NCBI RefSeq assembly: GCF_002741985.1 | Contig: NZ_APHW01000111.1 | Span: 1-64,000, forward strand | Length of the DNA: 64,000 nucleotides | Source: Vibrio rotiferianus CAIM 577 = LMG 21460 | Lineage (GTDB): Bacteria; Pseudomonadota; Gammaproteobacteria; Enterobacterales; Vibrionaceae | Reading direction: 5' to 3' | Part shown: piece by piece, positions 16,642 through 25,774 of the stretch | Layout: every line of letters starts with the position of its first letter | How positions within the stretch are numbered: the stretch's first letter is position 1 | Made by a program: the position numbers and the translations under genes | The notes under the pieces: model-generated | What the model was told of the DNA's origin: nothing | Seen by the model: the letters and a program-made list of their open reading frames with translations, nothing else | Database searches by the model: none

Positions 16642-17121
16642 TTATCCAGCAAACTCTTCAGAATCGGGACGATTGGTAAACTGCACACCATTTAAGAAGT
16701 CGCACAGCAGTTGGTCTTCACACTGTTTGTAGTTTTTGTTGTTTGGCTTGCGGAAATACGCACCAATTTCGTATTTACTTAAACTAATACCAACCACTTC
16801 TAATACGTCCAACACATCTTCTGCTTTCATGTCTAGCGCAATGCGCAGCTTCATAAGAATCATGTTGTTGGTCAATGCGACTTCTGGCTTAGGTTGCTCG
16901 CCGTCTTTTTTGCCTCGCTTGAGGTTAATAAAGCCATTTAAGAATACCGCTAACTCTTGATCCTTCATCTTAACACTAGATTTGTCGCTTTCATCTTTTA
17001 ACCAGTTTGCCACTTTATCGTGAGCCACAGTGACTTCGGCCTGCCCGAAAGCTTTCATTATCTGTGCGTTTTTAAGGTTTAACGCGTGTTGGATACGACG
17101 TAAAATTTCGTTGTTAGTCAC
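16642..17121 (-). CDS. yehS: DUF1456 family protein (YehS-like)
   Basis: 159-aa protein made of two repeats of the DUF1456 domain: NNEILRRIQHALNLKNAQIMKAF in residues 3-25 and TNNMILMKLRIALDMKAEDVLDV in about 82-105. Each is followed by a predicted helical segment ending in D(Q/Q)-L-(A/C)-x-FLNG (residues ~55-62 and ~140-147). The family is cytoplasmic and of unknown biochemical function; E. coli YehS is the reference member. It is monocistronic with its own terminator and is bordered by orphan genes. Confidence 0.85.
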   Translation of the reverse strand: MTNNEILRRIQHALNLKNAQIMKAFGQAEVTVAHDKVANWLKDESDKSSVKMKDQELAVFLNGFINLKRGKKDGEQPKPEVALTNNMILMKLRIALDMKAEDVLDVLEVVGISLSKYEIGAYFRKPNNKNYKQCEDQLLCDFLNGVQFTNRPDSEEFAG

Positions 17122-17771
17122 TAGGGATTCCTAAAATAAGTTCTAAGGGTGAATAAAAATCCATCAATTACATGCGATCTGTGGGTATCTTTATTCAATA
17201 GCGTAGTTGACGGTGACTCTAACAGAGAACACGTTTCTTCGGTAGGTTAAAAAATGGAGGTAAGACGGCCTATTCGAACTAGTTGGCGAAGTTGGTAAGA
17301 CCCCACTTTCATAGACACTATGCTGATTAGAAGAAGTAGTTCAAACCATCTCACTGTGATTTGTGAGGTTGAACGTTACTGGCAAGGAATGGGGTGGCTC
17401 GTTTTTGCAAGAGTCTCTTGCAATATTGAGTAGTGTAATTTGTCCAGCAGCCTGTTGACTAAATTATTCTAATGAAGATTTACTGCGCTCATTGTCTCTG
17501 CCGACCCAACACTTAAATGCCAAACCGAACCGACTTAGTACATCCATTGGTAAGTTTCTATTAGAGCGTATCGGCTACCTGTCTGACTCATGCTAAATCC
17601 CCCAGCGTTAACCTGTTACAGTCAGCCAAGTTTGGGCAGACATGTGTTTCAAGTTGGCCTAGTGAGTGTCCGGAAAATGGAACAGAATTACCGCCTTTAG
17701 CAACTAAATTTCTACTACGCTCTACACCTGATAGTGATAGAATCGCCTCATCAGAATTATCGAGAAACTCT
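17122..17771. other. Degenerate intergenic region, possible mobile-element scars
   Basis: About 650 bp without a credible gene. GACCCCACTTTCATAGACA (around 17301-17319) and AGTGTCCGGAAAATGGAACAG (17668-17688) look like insertion-sequence termini, and the rest reads as decayed sequence with stops in every frame. No transposase fragment could be identified by eye. Confidence 0.4.
17668..17693. mobile_element. Possible insertion-sequence end relic (right)
   Basis: An inverted, imperfect counterpart of 14717-14741. The pair would bracket the two orphan genes and the DUF1456 gene. No target-site duplication was established. This is a weak call. Confidence 0.25.
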
Positions 17772-18110
17772 ATGTTTATCCATCATGTAAACGGCATCGA
17801 CTGGCTGGTGATTACAGCTTTTGAAGAACTGAAACCTATATTCATCGAAGACGCTGGTAAGATCCCCTCTTGCTTCTCTACCGACAGTGAATTGAACCTG
17901 ATTGATCAAGCTAAACGTGCTTACGGATATTTGCCTACACTCAGCGGCGTAATCACCGATACCGGCACTTTTCAAAGCCAAGATAACGAAGAAGATTTGA
18001 ACCCACAGCTTGCGTGCCTAGTTGAGGGACGTGGTAGGGTGTTTATTTATCACGGCGGCTTTGTAGCTTTTTTGGATGATGATCAAACCTTTATTACTCG
18101 AATGGACTGA
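17772..18110 (+). CDS. Hypothetical small protein
   Basis: 112-aa protein not recognised. It opens FIHHVNGIDWLVITAFEELKP and contains PTLSGVITDTGTFQ and GRGRVFIYHGGFVAFLDDDQTFITR, a beta-rich composition without signal peptide or membrane span. A GAGA sequence precedes the ATG by about 6 bases, and it is the longest frame of the locus. Lies alone between decayed sequence and the minus-strand micro-operon. Function unknown. Confidence 0.5.
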   Translation: MFIHHVNGIDWLVITAFEELKPIFIEDAGKIPSCFSTDSELNLIDQAKRAYGYLPTLSGVITDTGTFQSQDNEEDLNPQLACLVEGRGRVFIYHGGFVAFLDDDQTFITRMD

Positions 18111-18285
18111 AAGTAATTTAGTAAGTCGAAATCAGCGAATAGAAGTATCTAGCCGTTTATCCGCAGCGTTTCGTTTAATAACAGGATGTGAATTGAGATC
18201 AAAGATTTATTGGGCCAAGCACAGAGTCGAATGACGCTTGATTATGGGTGAGTAGATAGCAGCGAAGACTAATGCTGACTTGCAA

Positions 18286-18501
18286 TCATTGTTCGTTTGG
18301 AGTGTCGTGAATAAATACACAGGTTTGATTCGTTTTTCGTAGTAGTCTTTGGCACAGTTTGACCTGTTTGTCTGACAAGGCTTGATCACGGTTGAGTTGA
18401 TCTAGTAAACCTGAAAGCATGTCTCTGTCCAAATTGCTCAGCTTTTCACTATGTATGAGGAGTGTCGTGTTAATAAGCTCCGAGAGGTTTCTTGAGCTCA
18501 C
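18286..18501 (-). CDS. Small hypothetical protein (second gene of micro-operon)
   Basis: 71-aa helical protein from GTG 18501. That start was chosen because AAGGAG lies eight bases upstream and its GTGA overlaps the stop codon of the 36-residue gene before it, a standard sign of translational coupling. The sequence has leucine-rich helices (LSELINTTLLIH, LSNLDRDMLSGLLDQL) and LSDKQVKLCQRLLRKTNQT. The LSxxQ-x-L-x-R-LLRK pattern is common in small nucleic-acid-associated or phage-type proteins. No function assigned. Confidence 0.6.
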   Translation of the reverse strand: MSSRNLSELINTTLLIHSEKLSNLDRDMLSGLLDQLNRDQALSDKQVKLCQRLLRKTNQTCVFIHDTPNEQ

Positions 18502-18608
18502 AATCCCCACTCCTTATCCCATTCTTTTTGTGCCTCAATCTCGTCTATTCGTTTGCGGACACCCATTGTCTTCAACTCTTCAGGTTTCGGCTTAGGTAAC
18601 TTGCTCAT
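18498..18608 (-). CDS. 36-residue protein coupled to downstream gene
   Basis: Short gene beginning ATG 18608 with TAGGA six bases upstream and ending TGA 18498-18500, overlapping the next start (GTGA). The protein is highly charged: MSKLPKPKPEEL at the N-terminus, then KRIDEIEAQKEWDKEW, with no hydrophobic segment. The good ribosome-binding site, ordinary codon use and overlap support a real gene. Function unknown. Confidence 0.6.
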   Translation of the reverse strand: MSKLPKPKPEELKTMGVRKRIDEIEAQKEWDKEWGL

Positions 18609-18943
18609 ATATCATCCTACTTTTAGTGATTTACTGCACTTCGCACCGCGTTCATGCTGGCGATGAAAGCGACAATGATACTACACAAGTCAGAACAGAA
18701 ATGGACAAAAGAAGTTCAATGGCTTTTTTAAGTTAGATAGACACAGATTGAGGATGTCTTTTAATGTCACTATTTCTGATTATGGTGAACATATTCTTTG
18801 AGCTAAACTTGCCGCACAAACTTATAATCAATACCAATATACCACTTAGAAAATTGATGCTAAGTAGGTCATTAAAACCGCTATTCTTAGTAAAATCAGT
18901 TTAGATGACCTTATACAGACTAGAGTAAAACCATTTCAATTTA
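18609..18943. other. Intergenic stretch, nothing recognised
   Basis: About 335 A+T-rich bases upstream of the micro-operon. It presumably contains that operon's promoter, but no feature can be named with confidence. Confidence 0.4.
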
Positions 18944-19144
18944 TTATTTTTTATTGATGTATCGTTCAGCATTTGCAAAAAGCTTATCGCATAGTTTTTT
19001 CTGAGCCATATATTCTGGTGAACCTTCAGTCATAGACTCTAGAATTTCTTTCGCTTCTTGATACTCTTTTACCATCGCTGCGAATCGTTCTTCGAAGTTA
19101 TTTTTCTGTGTTTTCTTGTTTGATTTTCTTACTGGTTTTCTCAT
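18944..19144 (-). CDS. Small coiled-coil hypothetical protein
   Basis: 66-aa protein with a very basic N-terminus (MRKPVRKSNKKTQKN) followed by a helical, charged segment (FEERFAAMVKEYQEAKEILESM) and a second helix ending in NKK. AAGGT precedes the ATG at a suitable distance. It lies downstream of the cold-shock gene but behind that gene's terminator, so it probably has its own promoter or depends on read-through. Function unknown; nucleic-acid binding is only suggested by the charge. Confidence 0.6.
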   Translation of the reverse strand: MRKPVRKSNKKTQKNNFEERFAAMVKEYQEAKEILESMTEGSPEYMAQKKLCDKLFANAERYINKK

Positions 19145-19220
19145 TTAACTTCTTACCTTATCGATCCCAAAGCTTATTTTAATTCGTTTTCTAGCCTTCG
19201 GAATCCTGATTAAATTTAAA

Positions 19221-19253
19221 GTAAAAAGGTCTCATCTTCCGAAGAGACCTTTA
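19221..19253 (-). terminator. Terminator of cold-shock gene
   Basis: Nine-bp stem AAAGGTCTC/GAGACCTTT with a loop of about ten bases. A U run follows in the minus-strand RNA, directly after the cold-shock stop codon. Confidence 0.85.
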
Positions 19254-19261
19254 AAAAATTC

Positions 19262-19474
19262 TTACACTAAAGTAACGTTGCCCGCCTGAGGGCCTTTGTT
19301 ACCTTGCTCTACATTAAAGGAAACCTTTTGGCCTTCAGATAATGTTTTGAAGCCTTCATTAACAATTGATTTGAAATGAACGAATAGGTCAGCACCGCCG
19401 TTATCAGGGGTGATAAATCCAAAACCTTTAGATTCATTAAACCATTTTACTGAACCAGTTGTTTTATTTGACAT
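19262..19474 (-). CDS. Cold-shock protein, CspA family
   Basis: 70-aa single cold-shock domain (OB-fold) protein that binds single-stranded RNA or DNA and melts mRNA structure. Both RNA-binding motifs are intact: RNP1 SKGFGFITP (about 15-23) and RNP2 DLFVHFKSI (about 30-38). The length equals E. coli CspA. An upstream gene-free stretch is consistent with the long 5' untranslated leaders of cold-inducible csp genes, though cold inducibility is not proven here. Monocistronic. Confidence 0.95.
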   Translation of the reverse strand: MSNKTTGSVKWFNESKGFGFITPDNGGADLFVHFKSIVNEGFKTLSEGQKVSFNVEQGNKGPQAGNVTLV

Positions 19475-19855
19475 AATAAATCTCGATACACTAATTGAAT
19501 TAAAAAGAAAGCTACTAAATAAGGAATGAAGAATAAGGTATCGCAGGATAGATATGTCGAATTTAATCGAAAAAACTGAGAAGATCTTGAACTAAATAGA
19601 TTATCAATAGCTCACTGCTTGAGCTGGCGACACTATACACCATGTAAGAATAATAGATATGCATTTCTTCATTAAATTTTATTCCCCATTAAATCAATCA
19701 CTTAAAAAGTGTAAAATGTAAAGTTGAATCTCTTAAGTTCAAATTGAGGGTATTATTCGTACAATTGTTACAAACTAATATTCGATATGGAGACAGTACC
19801 TGTTTCTAACTCCTGATGGAGCAACAGCATGCCCAAAACCCAATAACGCTATCTC
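19475..19855. other. A+T-rich leader/promoter region of cold-shock gene
   Basis: No coding frame of note. The A+T-rich sequence upstream of the csp start on the minus strand is where a long 5' UTR and promoter are expected. A TATAGT hexamer reads on the minus strand at about 19636-19641, but no matching -35 box stands out. Confidence 0.4.
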
Positions 19856-19890
19856 ACAAAAACGCCCTTCACTCAGATGAAGGGCGTTTG
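19856..19890 (-). terminator. Terminator of FabG-like gene
   Basis: Ten-bp stem AACGCCCTTC/GAAGGGCGTT. A U run follows on the minus strand, 25 bp after the SDR stop codon. Confidence 0.8.
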
Positions 19891-19913
19891 TTATTTGAGG
19901 TTTAGTTCGTCGG

Positions 19914-20633
19914 TTAAAGCACTAAGCCGCCATCAATCTTGAGCACTTGGCCTGTGATGTAAGCGCTCTTGTCGGAGACTAGGAAAGAGACGCCATTGGC
20001 GATGTCGTGTACTGAGCCCATTCGGCCTAACGGGGTTTTGCCTTCCATCATTTGAATGACTTTTTCTGGCAGGTTCTTGGTCATGTCGGTAGCGATAAAA
20101 CCTGGTGCGACACAATTGACGCGTATCTGTGCCCCCTTTCTTGATAGCTCTTTCGCCCAGCCTTTACTCATTGAGATGACGCCACCTTTACTCGCACCGT
20201 AATTACTCTGGCCGATGTTGCCATCCGTACCCACAATAGAAGAGATGCTGACAATGCTACCTGCGCCCTGCTCTAACATCACAGGAGCAACGCGCTGGGT
20301 GAGTAAGAACACCGCTTTTAGGTTTACGTCGATAACGCTGTCCCAATCTTGTTCTAGCATGTCTGGCAACAATGCATCTCGAGTGATGCCTGCATTGTTA
20401 ACCAACGCATCGATTCTTCCATGCTGCTCTACAATACTGTCTACCACTTCGCTAACGGCTGCGGCATCGCACAAGTTGACTTGATAACTGCTTAGCTGCG
20501 CCGACTGGCTCCATTCCACAGGCGATATGTCTAGCCCGACGACGTGGAATCCATCCTCCAGTAATTGCTCACAAATAGCTTGGCCAATACCACGCGCCGC
20601 ACCAGTGACTACTGCTACTTTTTCCGGTTTCAT
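19914..20633 (-). CDS. FabG-like short-chain dehydrogenase/reductase
   Basis: 239-aa classical SDR, closest in pattern to 3-oxoacyl-[ACP]/acetoacetyl-CoA reductases. NAD(P)-binding TGAARGIG lies at residues 10-17, NNAG at ~88-91, and the catalytic Ser-Tyr-Lys as SISS and YGASK (about residue 151). The C-terminal IDGG motif that closes FabG-type enzymes is present. It stands alone rather than in a fab or pha cluster, so the physiological substrate is uncertain; housekeeping fabG is expected elsewhere in the genome. Confidence 0.85.
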   Translation of the reverse strand: MKPEKVAVVTGAARGIGQAICEQLLEDGFHVVGLDISPVEWSQSAQLSSYQVNLCDAAAVSEVVDSIVEQHGRIDALVNNAGITRDALLPDMLEQDWDSVIDVNLKAVFLLTQRVAPVMLEQGAGSIVSISSIVGTDGNIGQSNYGASKGGVISMSKGWAKELSRKGAQIRVNCVAPGFIATDMTKNLPEKVIQMMEGKTPLGRMGSVHDIANGVSFLVSDKSAYITGQVLKIDGGLVL

Positions 20634-21073
20634 CTTGGTCTTCCTTAAATGTTGAGATTACAAATTCGCTTTAATCCCTAGCGTTTGTTGTTTTTATGCA
20701 TAGTCGCGTTACAGCTGCGCTTCTCGTACGCAGGGTCTTTCATATCTTATAAAAACTATAGAAACAGTCTGGGAGTCGGATGTGAACTAATCAAGACAAC
20801 TTGATGATGGTTTGCCAAATAGCACGTTTGTGTCACCGTTCTGGTTATGTTTCTCAGTCAATTCATAACTCGAACGTGGATTTACTTTTCTTTCTTTAAA
20901 AGCTCACCGGACTAATTCCTAGATTGTGCAGCAAAGTCACAGTAAACCTGCCTGTCTTACATTTTTGTTATCAACATTCTGGATTACGATTTTAAAGATA
21001 CAACGTGTTTTTAAACAGGATGTAAGAAAACACACCGTACCTGACAATGATAAGAATACCTACGGGAGATAAA
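20634..21073. other. Divergent promoter region, SDR/DUF1800
   Basis: About 440 bp between two divergent starts. A small hairpin (CTGCG/CGCAG at about 20713-20732) is visible but has no T run. No gene, RNA or clear operator recognised. Confidence 0.4.
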
Positions 21074-22558
21074 ATGAATCAGGCTTACATAGATGCAGCA
21101 AGAACGCTGCAACAATGCACGTTCGGGCCATCCCAACGTGACATTAATGACCTTGTTCAATCAGGAAGCATTGAAAACTGGGTTGCTCAACAAACGCTTA
21201 TTCCCTCCTCTTCTTGGCTCACTCACTTTGAGCAAGATGAACTCAACGTACCCGACTTAGGCCAAGTCTTGTATTACGCGAGCAGTTGGACGCGTATGAC
21301 GGTGGAAGGAAAAGACATTCTGCGCCAACGCATTGCTTACACTCTTTCTCAGCTGTTTGTGGTCAGTGTGAAGGACCCTGCGTTTAGTGCCGCGTCTAAG
21401 CGCCGTTACATGTGCAATTACTTCGATGGACTGCTCGATAATGCCTTCGGAAACTTCCGTGATGTGATTCGTTTTGTATCGAAATCCCCAATCATGGGTG
21501 AGTACCTAACTTTCGTAAACAACGTTTCTAATGAGCTCACGGCGCCAGATGAAAACTACGCACGAGAGCTGCTTCAGCTTTTTACTCTTGGGCCAGTTAA
21601 ATTGCAGAACAACGGTGATGTCCGTTTGGATGCAGAAGGTAATGAAATCGCGACCTATACCCAAGAAGACATCGAAGAACTAGCGCGCGTATTTACTGGT
21701 TGGAAGTTCATCGATATTCGCGGTAACGACAAATATAGCCAACCGATGGAGCCTCGTGGAGAACACGATACGGGCGAGAAGCGCATTCTTGGTAAAACCT
21801 TCTCATCGGGTGTAAGCGCAGGGGATGAACTGGAAGCGGTGATTGAGCACTTGATGAATCAAAGTACTCTGTACACTTTTGTGACTAAGTTCTTCATCAA
21901 CAAGCTGGTCACCAGTAACCCTAGAGCGGGTTATATTCGCCGCGTACGCCGTGCATTCAAACGCTCTGATGGTGATATGCAAACCCTTGTGATTGCGATT
22001 CTGACCGACAAGGATGCCCTTCGCTCTGGCAGCACCGTCGGCAAATTGCGTGATCCGCTTTCTGTTTTTACGCATGCAATGCGCGCGCTGCAAGTGAAAC
22101 GACGTGACGGTGTACTGATGTGGCCAAAACAGTTCAACTGGTATAACCGAACTTTACCTCTGTCAGCCCCATCGGTATTTTATTATTACCAACCTGACGA
22201 CGCACCAAACCATCCTGATTTTAATGGTCTGGTCGCGCCAGAATTCAATGTGTATCAATGGCACGACATCTATCAATACGGGATTCAGTTCCGTGAGCTT
22301 GTTGCTCGTTTTGAGGAAGAAACCAAAGATTGGTACATGGATGAAAAACTGTTCACCCTATACCTCGCATTCGATGATGAAGGTGTCGTGGATTACCTTA
22401 ACCAACACTTGTTTGCTTACCAAATGAGTGAGCAAGCGCGCCAATGCTATCTCGATTACCTCGCTCTGTGCCCAAGTCGTCAATCTAAATGGCGCAAGGA
22501 GATTAAGAATCTCGTGATGAACGCACTGCTTTCACCAGAATTCATCACACAGGGGTAA
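21074..22558 (+). CDS. DUF1800 family protein
   Basis: 494-aa member of the DUF1800 family, whose biochemical role is unknown. Family landmarks are visible: the N-terminal AARTLQQCTFGPSQRDI, the central NYARELLQLFTLGP, and LARVFTGWKF. The C-terminal half has VTKFFINKLVTSNPR and a YNRTLPLSAPSVFYYYQPD segment. No signal peptide is apparent from the ATG at 21074, which was chosen for the GGGAG ribosome-binding site seven bases upstream. It is five bases ahead of a DUF1501 gene; DUF1800-DUF1501 pairs recur in marine and planctomycete genomes and imply a joint function. Confidence 0.85.
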   Translation: MNQAYIDAARTLQQCTFGPSQRDINDLVQSGSIENWVAQQTLIPSSSWLTHFEQDELNVPDLGQVLYYASSWTRMTVEGKDILRQRIAYTLSQLFVVSVKDPAFSAASKRRYMCNYFDGLLDNAFGNFRDVIRFVSKSPIMGEYLTFVNNVSNELTAPDENYARELLQLFTLGPVKLQNNGDVRLDAEGNEIATYTQEDIEELARVFTGWKFIDIRGNDKYSQPMEPRGEHDTGEKRILGKTFSSGVSAGDELEAVIEHLMNQSTLYTFVTKFFINKLVTSNPRAGYIRRVRRAFKRSDGDMQTLVIAILTDKDALRSGSTVGKLRDPLSVFTHAMRALQVKRRDGVLMWPKQFNWYNRTLPLSAPSVFYYYQPDDAPNHPDFNGLVAPEFNVYQWHDIYQYGIQFRELVARFEEETKDWYMDEKLFTLYLAFDDEGVVDYLNQHLFAYQMSEQARQCYLDYLALCPSRQSKWRKEIKNLVMNALLSPEFITQG

Positions 22559-22563
22559 TCATC

Positions 22564-23909
22564 ATGAACTTAACTCGACGCCGATTTTTACAAGCAAGTT
22601 CCGCTGGTGTGGGGATCTCTGCGCTTAACCTTACTGCGTTTCCAGCTTTTGCTGACTCATTTAACCAATGCCAAAACGGTTATCGTGCCGTGGTTGGCAT
22701 TGACCTTGCTGGCGGCAATGATGGCTACAACATGCTGATCCCGACGGCTTCTAATGCCAACAGCCAGTATCGCGCGCTGCGTGGCAATTTGGCTTTGGAT
22801 GAAACCAGTTGTATCTACTTAGACGCAGTCAACGATGCTGCTAAGTTGGCACTCAACCCTGCTATGGCGGCCCTTAAGCCTATTGGGACAGCTCGAATCT
22901 AGTGCCTGTGATTAACCTAGGTCCGTTGACACAACGCGTGAACAACATGCTTTATGACGAAAGTACGCGCCCGGCTCACCTGTTTAGCCACTCACATCAA
23001 TCCACCATGGTTCAATCCCATGCCACCAAGTCACTATCAAAAGAGGGCTTCGGTGCAAAAACATCCACTGAACTAGGCTCGATGCTACGTAGCTTAAACG
23101 ACTTGTCACCCATGTTTGATATTGGTGGTACACAAGTGTGGACCAACTGTATTGAGGCACAATCAAACTCGGTAGGGTCTCAGCCACCAAGCGATATTTT
23201 CAATGATCAGCGCTCACGTGCTCTGTTTGATCAGCTGCAAAGCACGGGCAACTACGGTAACGTTTTTCAGTCTCACTATGCTGGCGTCGCGGTGGATTCA
23301 ACCAGAATGTATGAGCAGTTCAGTGCAATTCTGAATTCAGAAATCGCCGATGTCTTCCCTGAGACGCGAATTGGTCAACAATTGAAAGCGGTGTTTAAGC
23401 TGATTCTACACAAAGATCAGTTCCAACATCCTGCTCAGTACTTCAGTTGCAAGTTGGGCGGATTCGATACCCACTCTGCACAAATCAGCCGCCAAACTGG
23501 CCTATTGCAAGAGTTGGCAGAAGCGATGGCGGCATTTCAATTAGCTTTAGAAAATCACAGCTTATTTGATCAAGTCACGACCTTCACCCATTCAGAGTTT
23601 GGCCGAACCCTGATCCCAAATGGCACCGATGGCACTGACCACGGTTGGGCAAGCCATGCATTAGTGATGGGTGGCAGTGTGGCAGGAAAAGCGATTGTAG
23701 GTGAGTACCCAGATTTATCTGACGAGAGCCCTTATTTACTCTCCCGTGGGCGAGTGATTCCAACCATTTCTTCAGACCAACTTCATGCGAGCTTAATGGC
23801 GTGGTTAGGACTGTCTGAAATAGGGATAAACCAATTATTCCCTGCGCTGGATAACACTTTGACAGATTCCATCAAGCCTCAGACGCTCCCTATCTTCAAA
23901 CCTTGCTAA
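22564..23909 (+). pseudogene. DUF1501 family Tat-exported protein, single-base frameshift
   Basis: Partner of DUF1800; DUF1501 belongs to the alkaline-phosphatase/sulfatase-like superfamily. The N-terminus has a twin-arginine signal (LTRRRFLQASSAG, then a hydrophobic core to about residue 30). The first frame stops at TAG 22900; the second runs from about 22885 to 23909 and includes the GFDTHSAQ and HSEFGRT...DHGWASHA motifs typical of the family. Adding one T in CCTATTGGGAC (near 22884) reads KPIWDSSNLVPVINLGP and yields one 448-aa protein of normal length. Either a recent mutation or a consensus error. Confidence 0.85.
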
Positions 23910-24006
23910 GATAGCAAGAAGTAGAGTAATTCGGGTTTTAGAGCTGAGTTATCAGGCAATCAAGTAACGCATCATGTAGTTACTAATAAGAAAAAGCAGT
24001 GCTAAA

Positions 24007-24037
24007 CAAAAGGCTCCGTTAACGCGGAGCCTTTTTA
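24007..24037. terminator. Bidirectional terminator DUF1501/zinc operon
   Basis: Stem AAAAGGCTCCG/CGGAGCCTTTT with a 6-base loop between convergent genes, with A and T runs on both sides. Confidence 0.88.
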
Positions 24038-24844
24038 TCATTGTGCGATTTCTCTTCGCTCTTCACGCTCAGATTGCGCTTTTTGCAACCAAGGCTGAAG
24101 CAAGAGATTAAACAACATGCCAGCAATAAAGAGTGTGATCACGATACTCGCTCCACTTGGTAAGTCGTAACGAGCCGATGCTGCAATGCCAGATATGATC
24201 CCAACCATACCGATGCTGATACTGGCGATAAAGAATCGAGTTCCCTTTAATGCCGCTGCACATAGAACTGGAATCACCAACAAGGCAAATTCCAAATAAA
24301 TGCCCGTTAACTTGACCGTAATCGGCATCAAGATAGCAAAGATCAGATAGAAACCACTGCCCTGCATAAACGCAGGTTTTAACCATACCAATAGCAGCAT
24401 CGCAGCGGTAATCAATGCCAAAGGCCAAACATCAGCCCAAGTCGCCCATAACAGCTGCCCATTAAGGATACCTTGAATAAAGTCTCCGCCATGCGGGTCT
24501 TTGCTCACCAGCAGTATCGCCAGCGATGCAGACACCACAAACAAGCTACCTATCATGGGTTCCAAATGCTGTTGGTATCGTTTCTCCATTAGGGCGATCA
24601 AACCGCACAGCATCAAAGACATCACCCAAGGGCCAATCATTTCACCAAAGAATGAACCTGAGAACAGCGCGTATTGACTCAACCAATAATGGCTTAGTGC
24701 AGCCCCCAATGCCGCGACTTGCGCCACCGCCAAATCAATAAAGATGATCTGGCGATTAAGAACTTGCTGCCCCAGTACGATGTTGCCGACTAACGCAATT
24801 AAACCACACAAAACCGCAGGTAAAAGCCATGCATAATCTGCCAT
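24038..24844 (-). CDS. Metal ABC transporter permease (ZnuB/TroC type)
   Basis: 268-aa integral membrane permease of the ABC-3 family for zinc or manganese. About eight hydrophobic segments and the family stretch LVGNIVLGQQVLNRQIIFIDLAVAQVAALGAAL are visible. The charged C-terminal tail (KAQSEREERREIAQ) is cytosolic. It begins three bases after the binding-protein stop codon, so the two are co-translated. No ATP-binding subunit lies downstream or elsewhere in the operon, so the ATPase must come from another locus. Confidence 0.88.
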   Translation of the reverse strand: MADYAWLLPAVLCGLIALVGNIVLGQQVLNRQIIFIDLAVAQVAALGAALSHYWLSQYALFSGSFFGEMIGPWVMSLMLCGLIALMEKRYQQHLEPMIGSLFVVSASLAILLVSKDPHGGDFIQGILNGQLLWATWADVWPLALITAAMLLLVWLKPAFMQGSGFYLIFAILMPITVKLTGIYLEFALLVIPVLCAAALKGTRFFIASISIGMVGIISGIAASARYDLPSGASIVITLFIAGMLFNLLLQPWLQKAQSEREERREIAQ

Positions 24845-24847
24845 GGC

Positions 24848-25774
24848 TTAGATCTTCACTGGTACAGGCTGCACTAACACATCCAGTAAATCATCAATGA
24901 CTTGATCGTACATCTTATCCAAGCTTTGACCTTGAGATACCGTCAGAGGCAGTTGAATTACAGGCTTTTTCGTATGCTGCTGCAACCAGTTCGCAGGACG
25001 CTGATCTTGATGAGACGAGTAAACAATCGCATCAAAGCTGTCAGCATTTAACTTGGTGAGTGATTGCAGATGAGATGTGGTCGGTGAAATTCCCGGTTTA
25101 GGTTCGAGATCGGCAATCTGCTTCATTCCTAGCCAATCGTACAAATAACGATACGTCGCGTGATAACCGACAACTTGCTTACCTTTTAAAGCAGCGGCTT
25201 TCTCATTCCATTCATCGAGCTTTTTACGCCAATGAGCACGGAACTTCATGCCATTAAATTGGTACGTATGGGCGTTGTCTGGATCGATGGTTTTCAAGCG
25301 CTCGGTGATCGCACGTGAGAGCGGAATCATATCGTTAGCTGCAAATTGGACGTGTGGATTACCGTGAGCGTGTATATCTCCCATGCTACGGTCAACGTGA
25401 TCATGAGTATCTAACATACGCACGAAGTCCGTCGCATAAATCATACTCGGCGCACCATTTTGCACCGCCGCATTGCTACTACGAACTTGCAGCATCGGTA
25501 ACCACCCCACTTCTAATTCAGCCCCCGAGCACATAGCCATGTCCGCTTGACGCATCTTGGCAATCAATGAAGGGCGAGCTTGTACGTAATGTGGATCTTG
25601 CTTAGCCGTTGTCGCTGAATAAATGCTGGCGTCTGGCGCATGGCTTTCAAGAAAGGCTTTCCATTCTGACTCACAAACGAAGATGTTAAGAGCCAAAGCA
25701 GGCGAAGCAATGATGGCAGCCCCCGCCGCCATCATTGCTAAACTGCATTTACTTAACGTCAGCTTAGAACGCAT
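24848..25774 (-). CDS. Periplasmic zinc-binding protein (ZnuA/TroA family)
   Basis: 308-aa cluster-9 substrate-binding protein with an N-terminal signal peptide (to about SPALA). Probable metal ligands are His residues in DPHYVQARPS, HGNPHVQF and GYHATYRYLYDWLG, positioned as in ZnuA-type proteins. The ZnuA-type long His/Asp loop is reduced to HDHVDRSMGDIHAHGNPH. The ATG at 25774 lies inside the last codons of the outer-membrane-protein gene, so translation is coupled. A TTG at 25792 is a less likely start. Annotated specificity (zinc) rests on the Zur-type box upstream of the operon. Confidence 0.88.
   Translation of the reverse strand: MRSKLTLSKCSLAMMAAGAAIIASPALALNIFVCESEWKAFLESHAPDASIYSATTAKQDPHYVQARPSLIAKMRQADMAMCSGAELEVGWLPMLQVRSSNAAVQNGAPSMIYATDFVRMLDTHDHVDRSMGDIHAHGNPHVQFAANDMIPLSRAITERLKTIDPDNAHTYQFNGMKFRAHWRKKLDEWNEKAAALKGKQVVGYHATYRYLYDWLGMKQIADLEPKPGISPTTSHLQSLTKLNADSFDAIVYSSHQDQRPANWLQQHTKKPVIQLPLTVSQGQSLDKMYDQVIDDLLDVLVQPVPVKI

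Noticed and set aside
22902..23909. A separate 335-aa DUF1501 protein starting at GTG 22902
   Set aside because: The upstream frame encodes the missing N-terminus and joins by adding one base, so a broken single gene is more likely than two genes.
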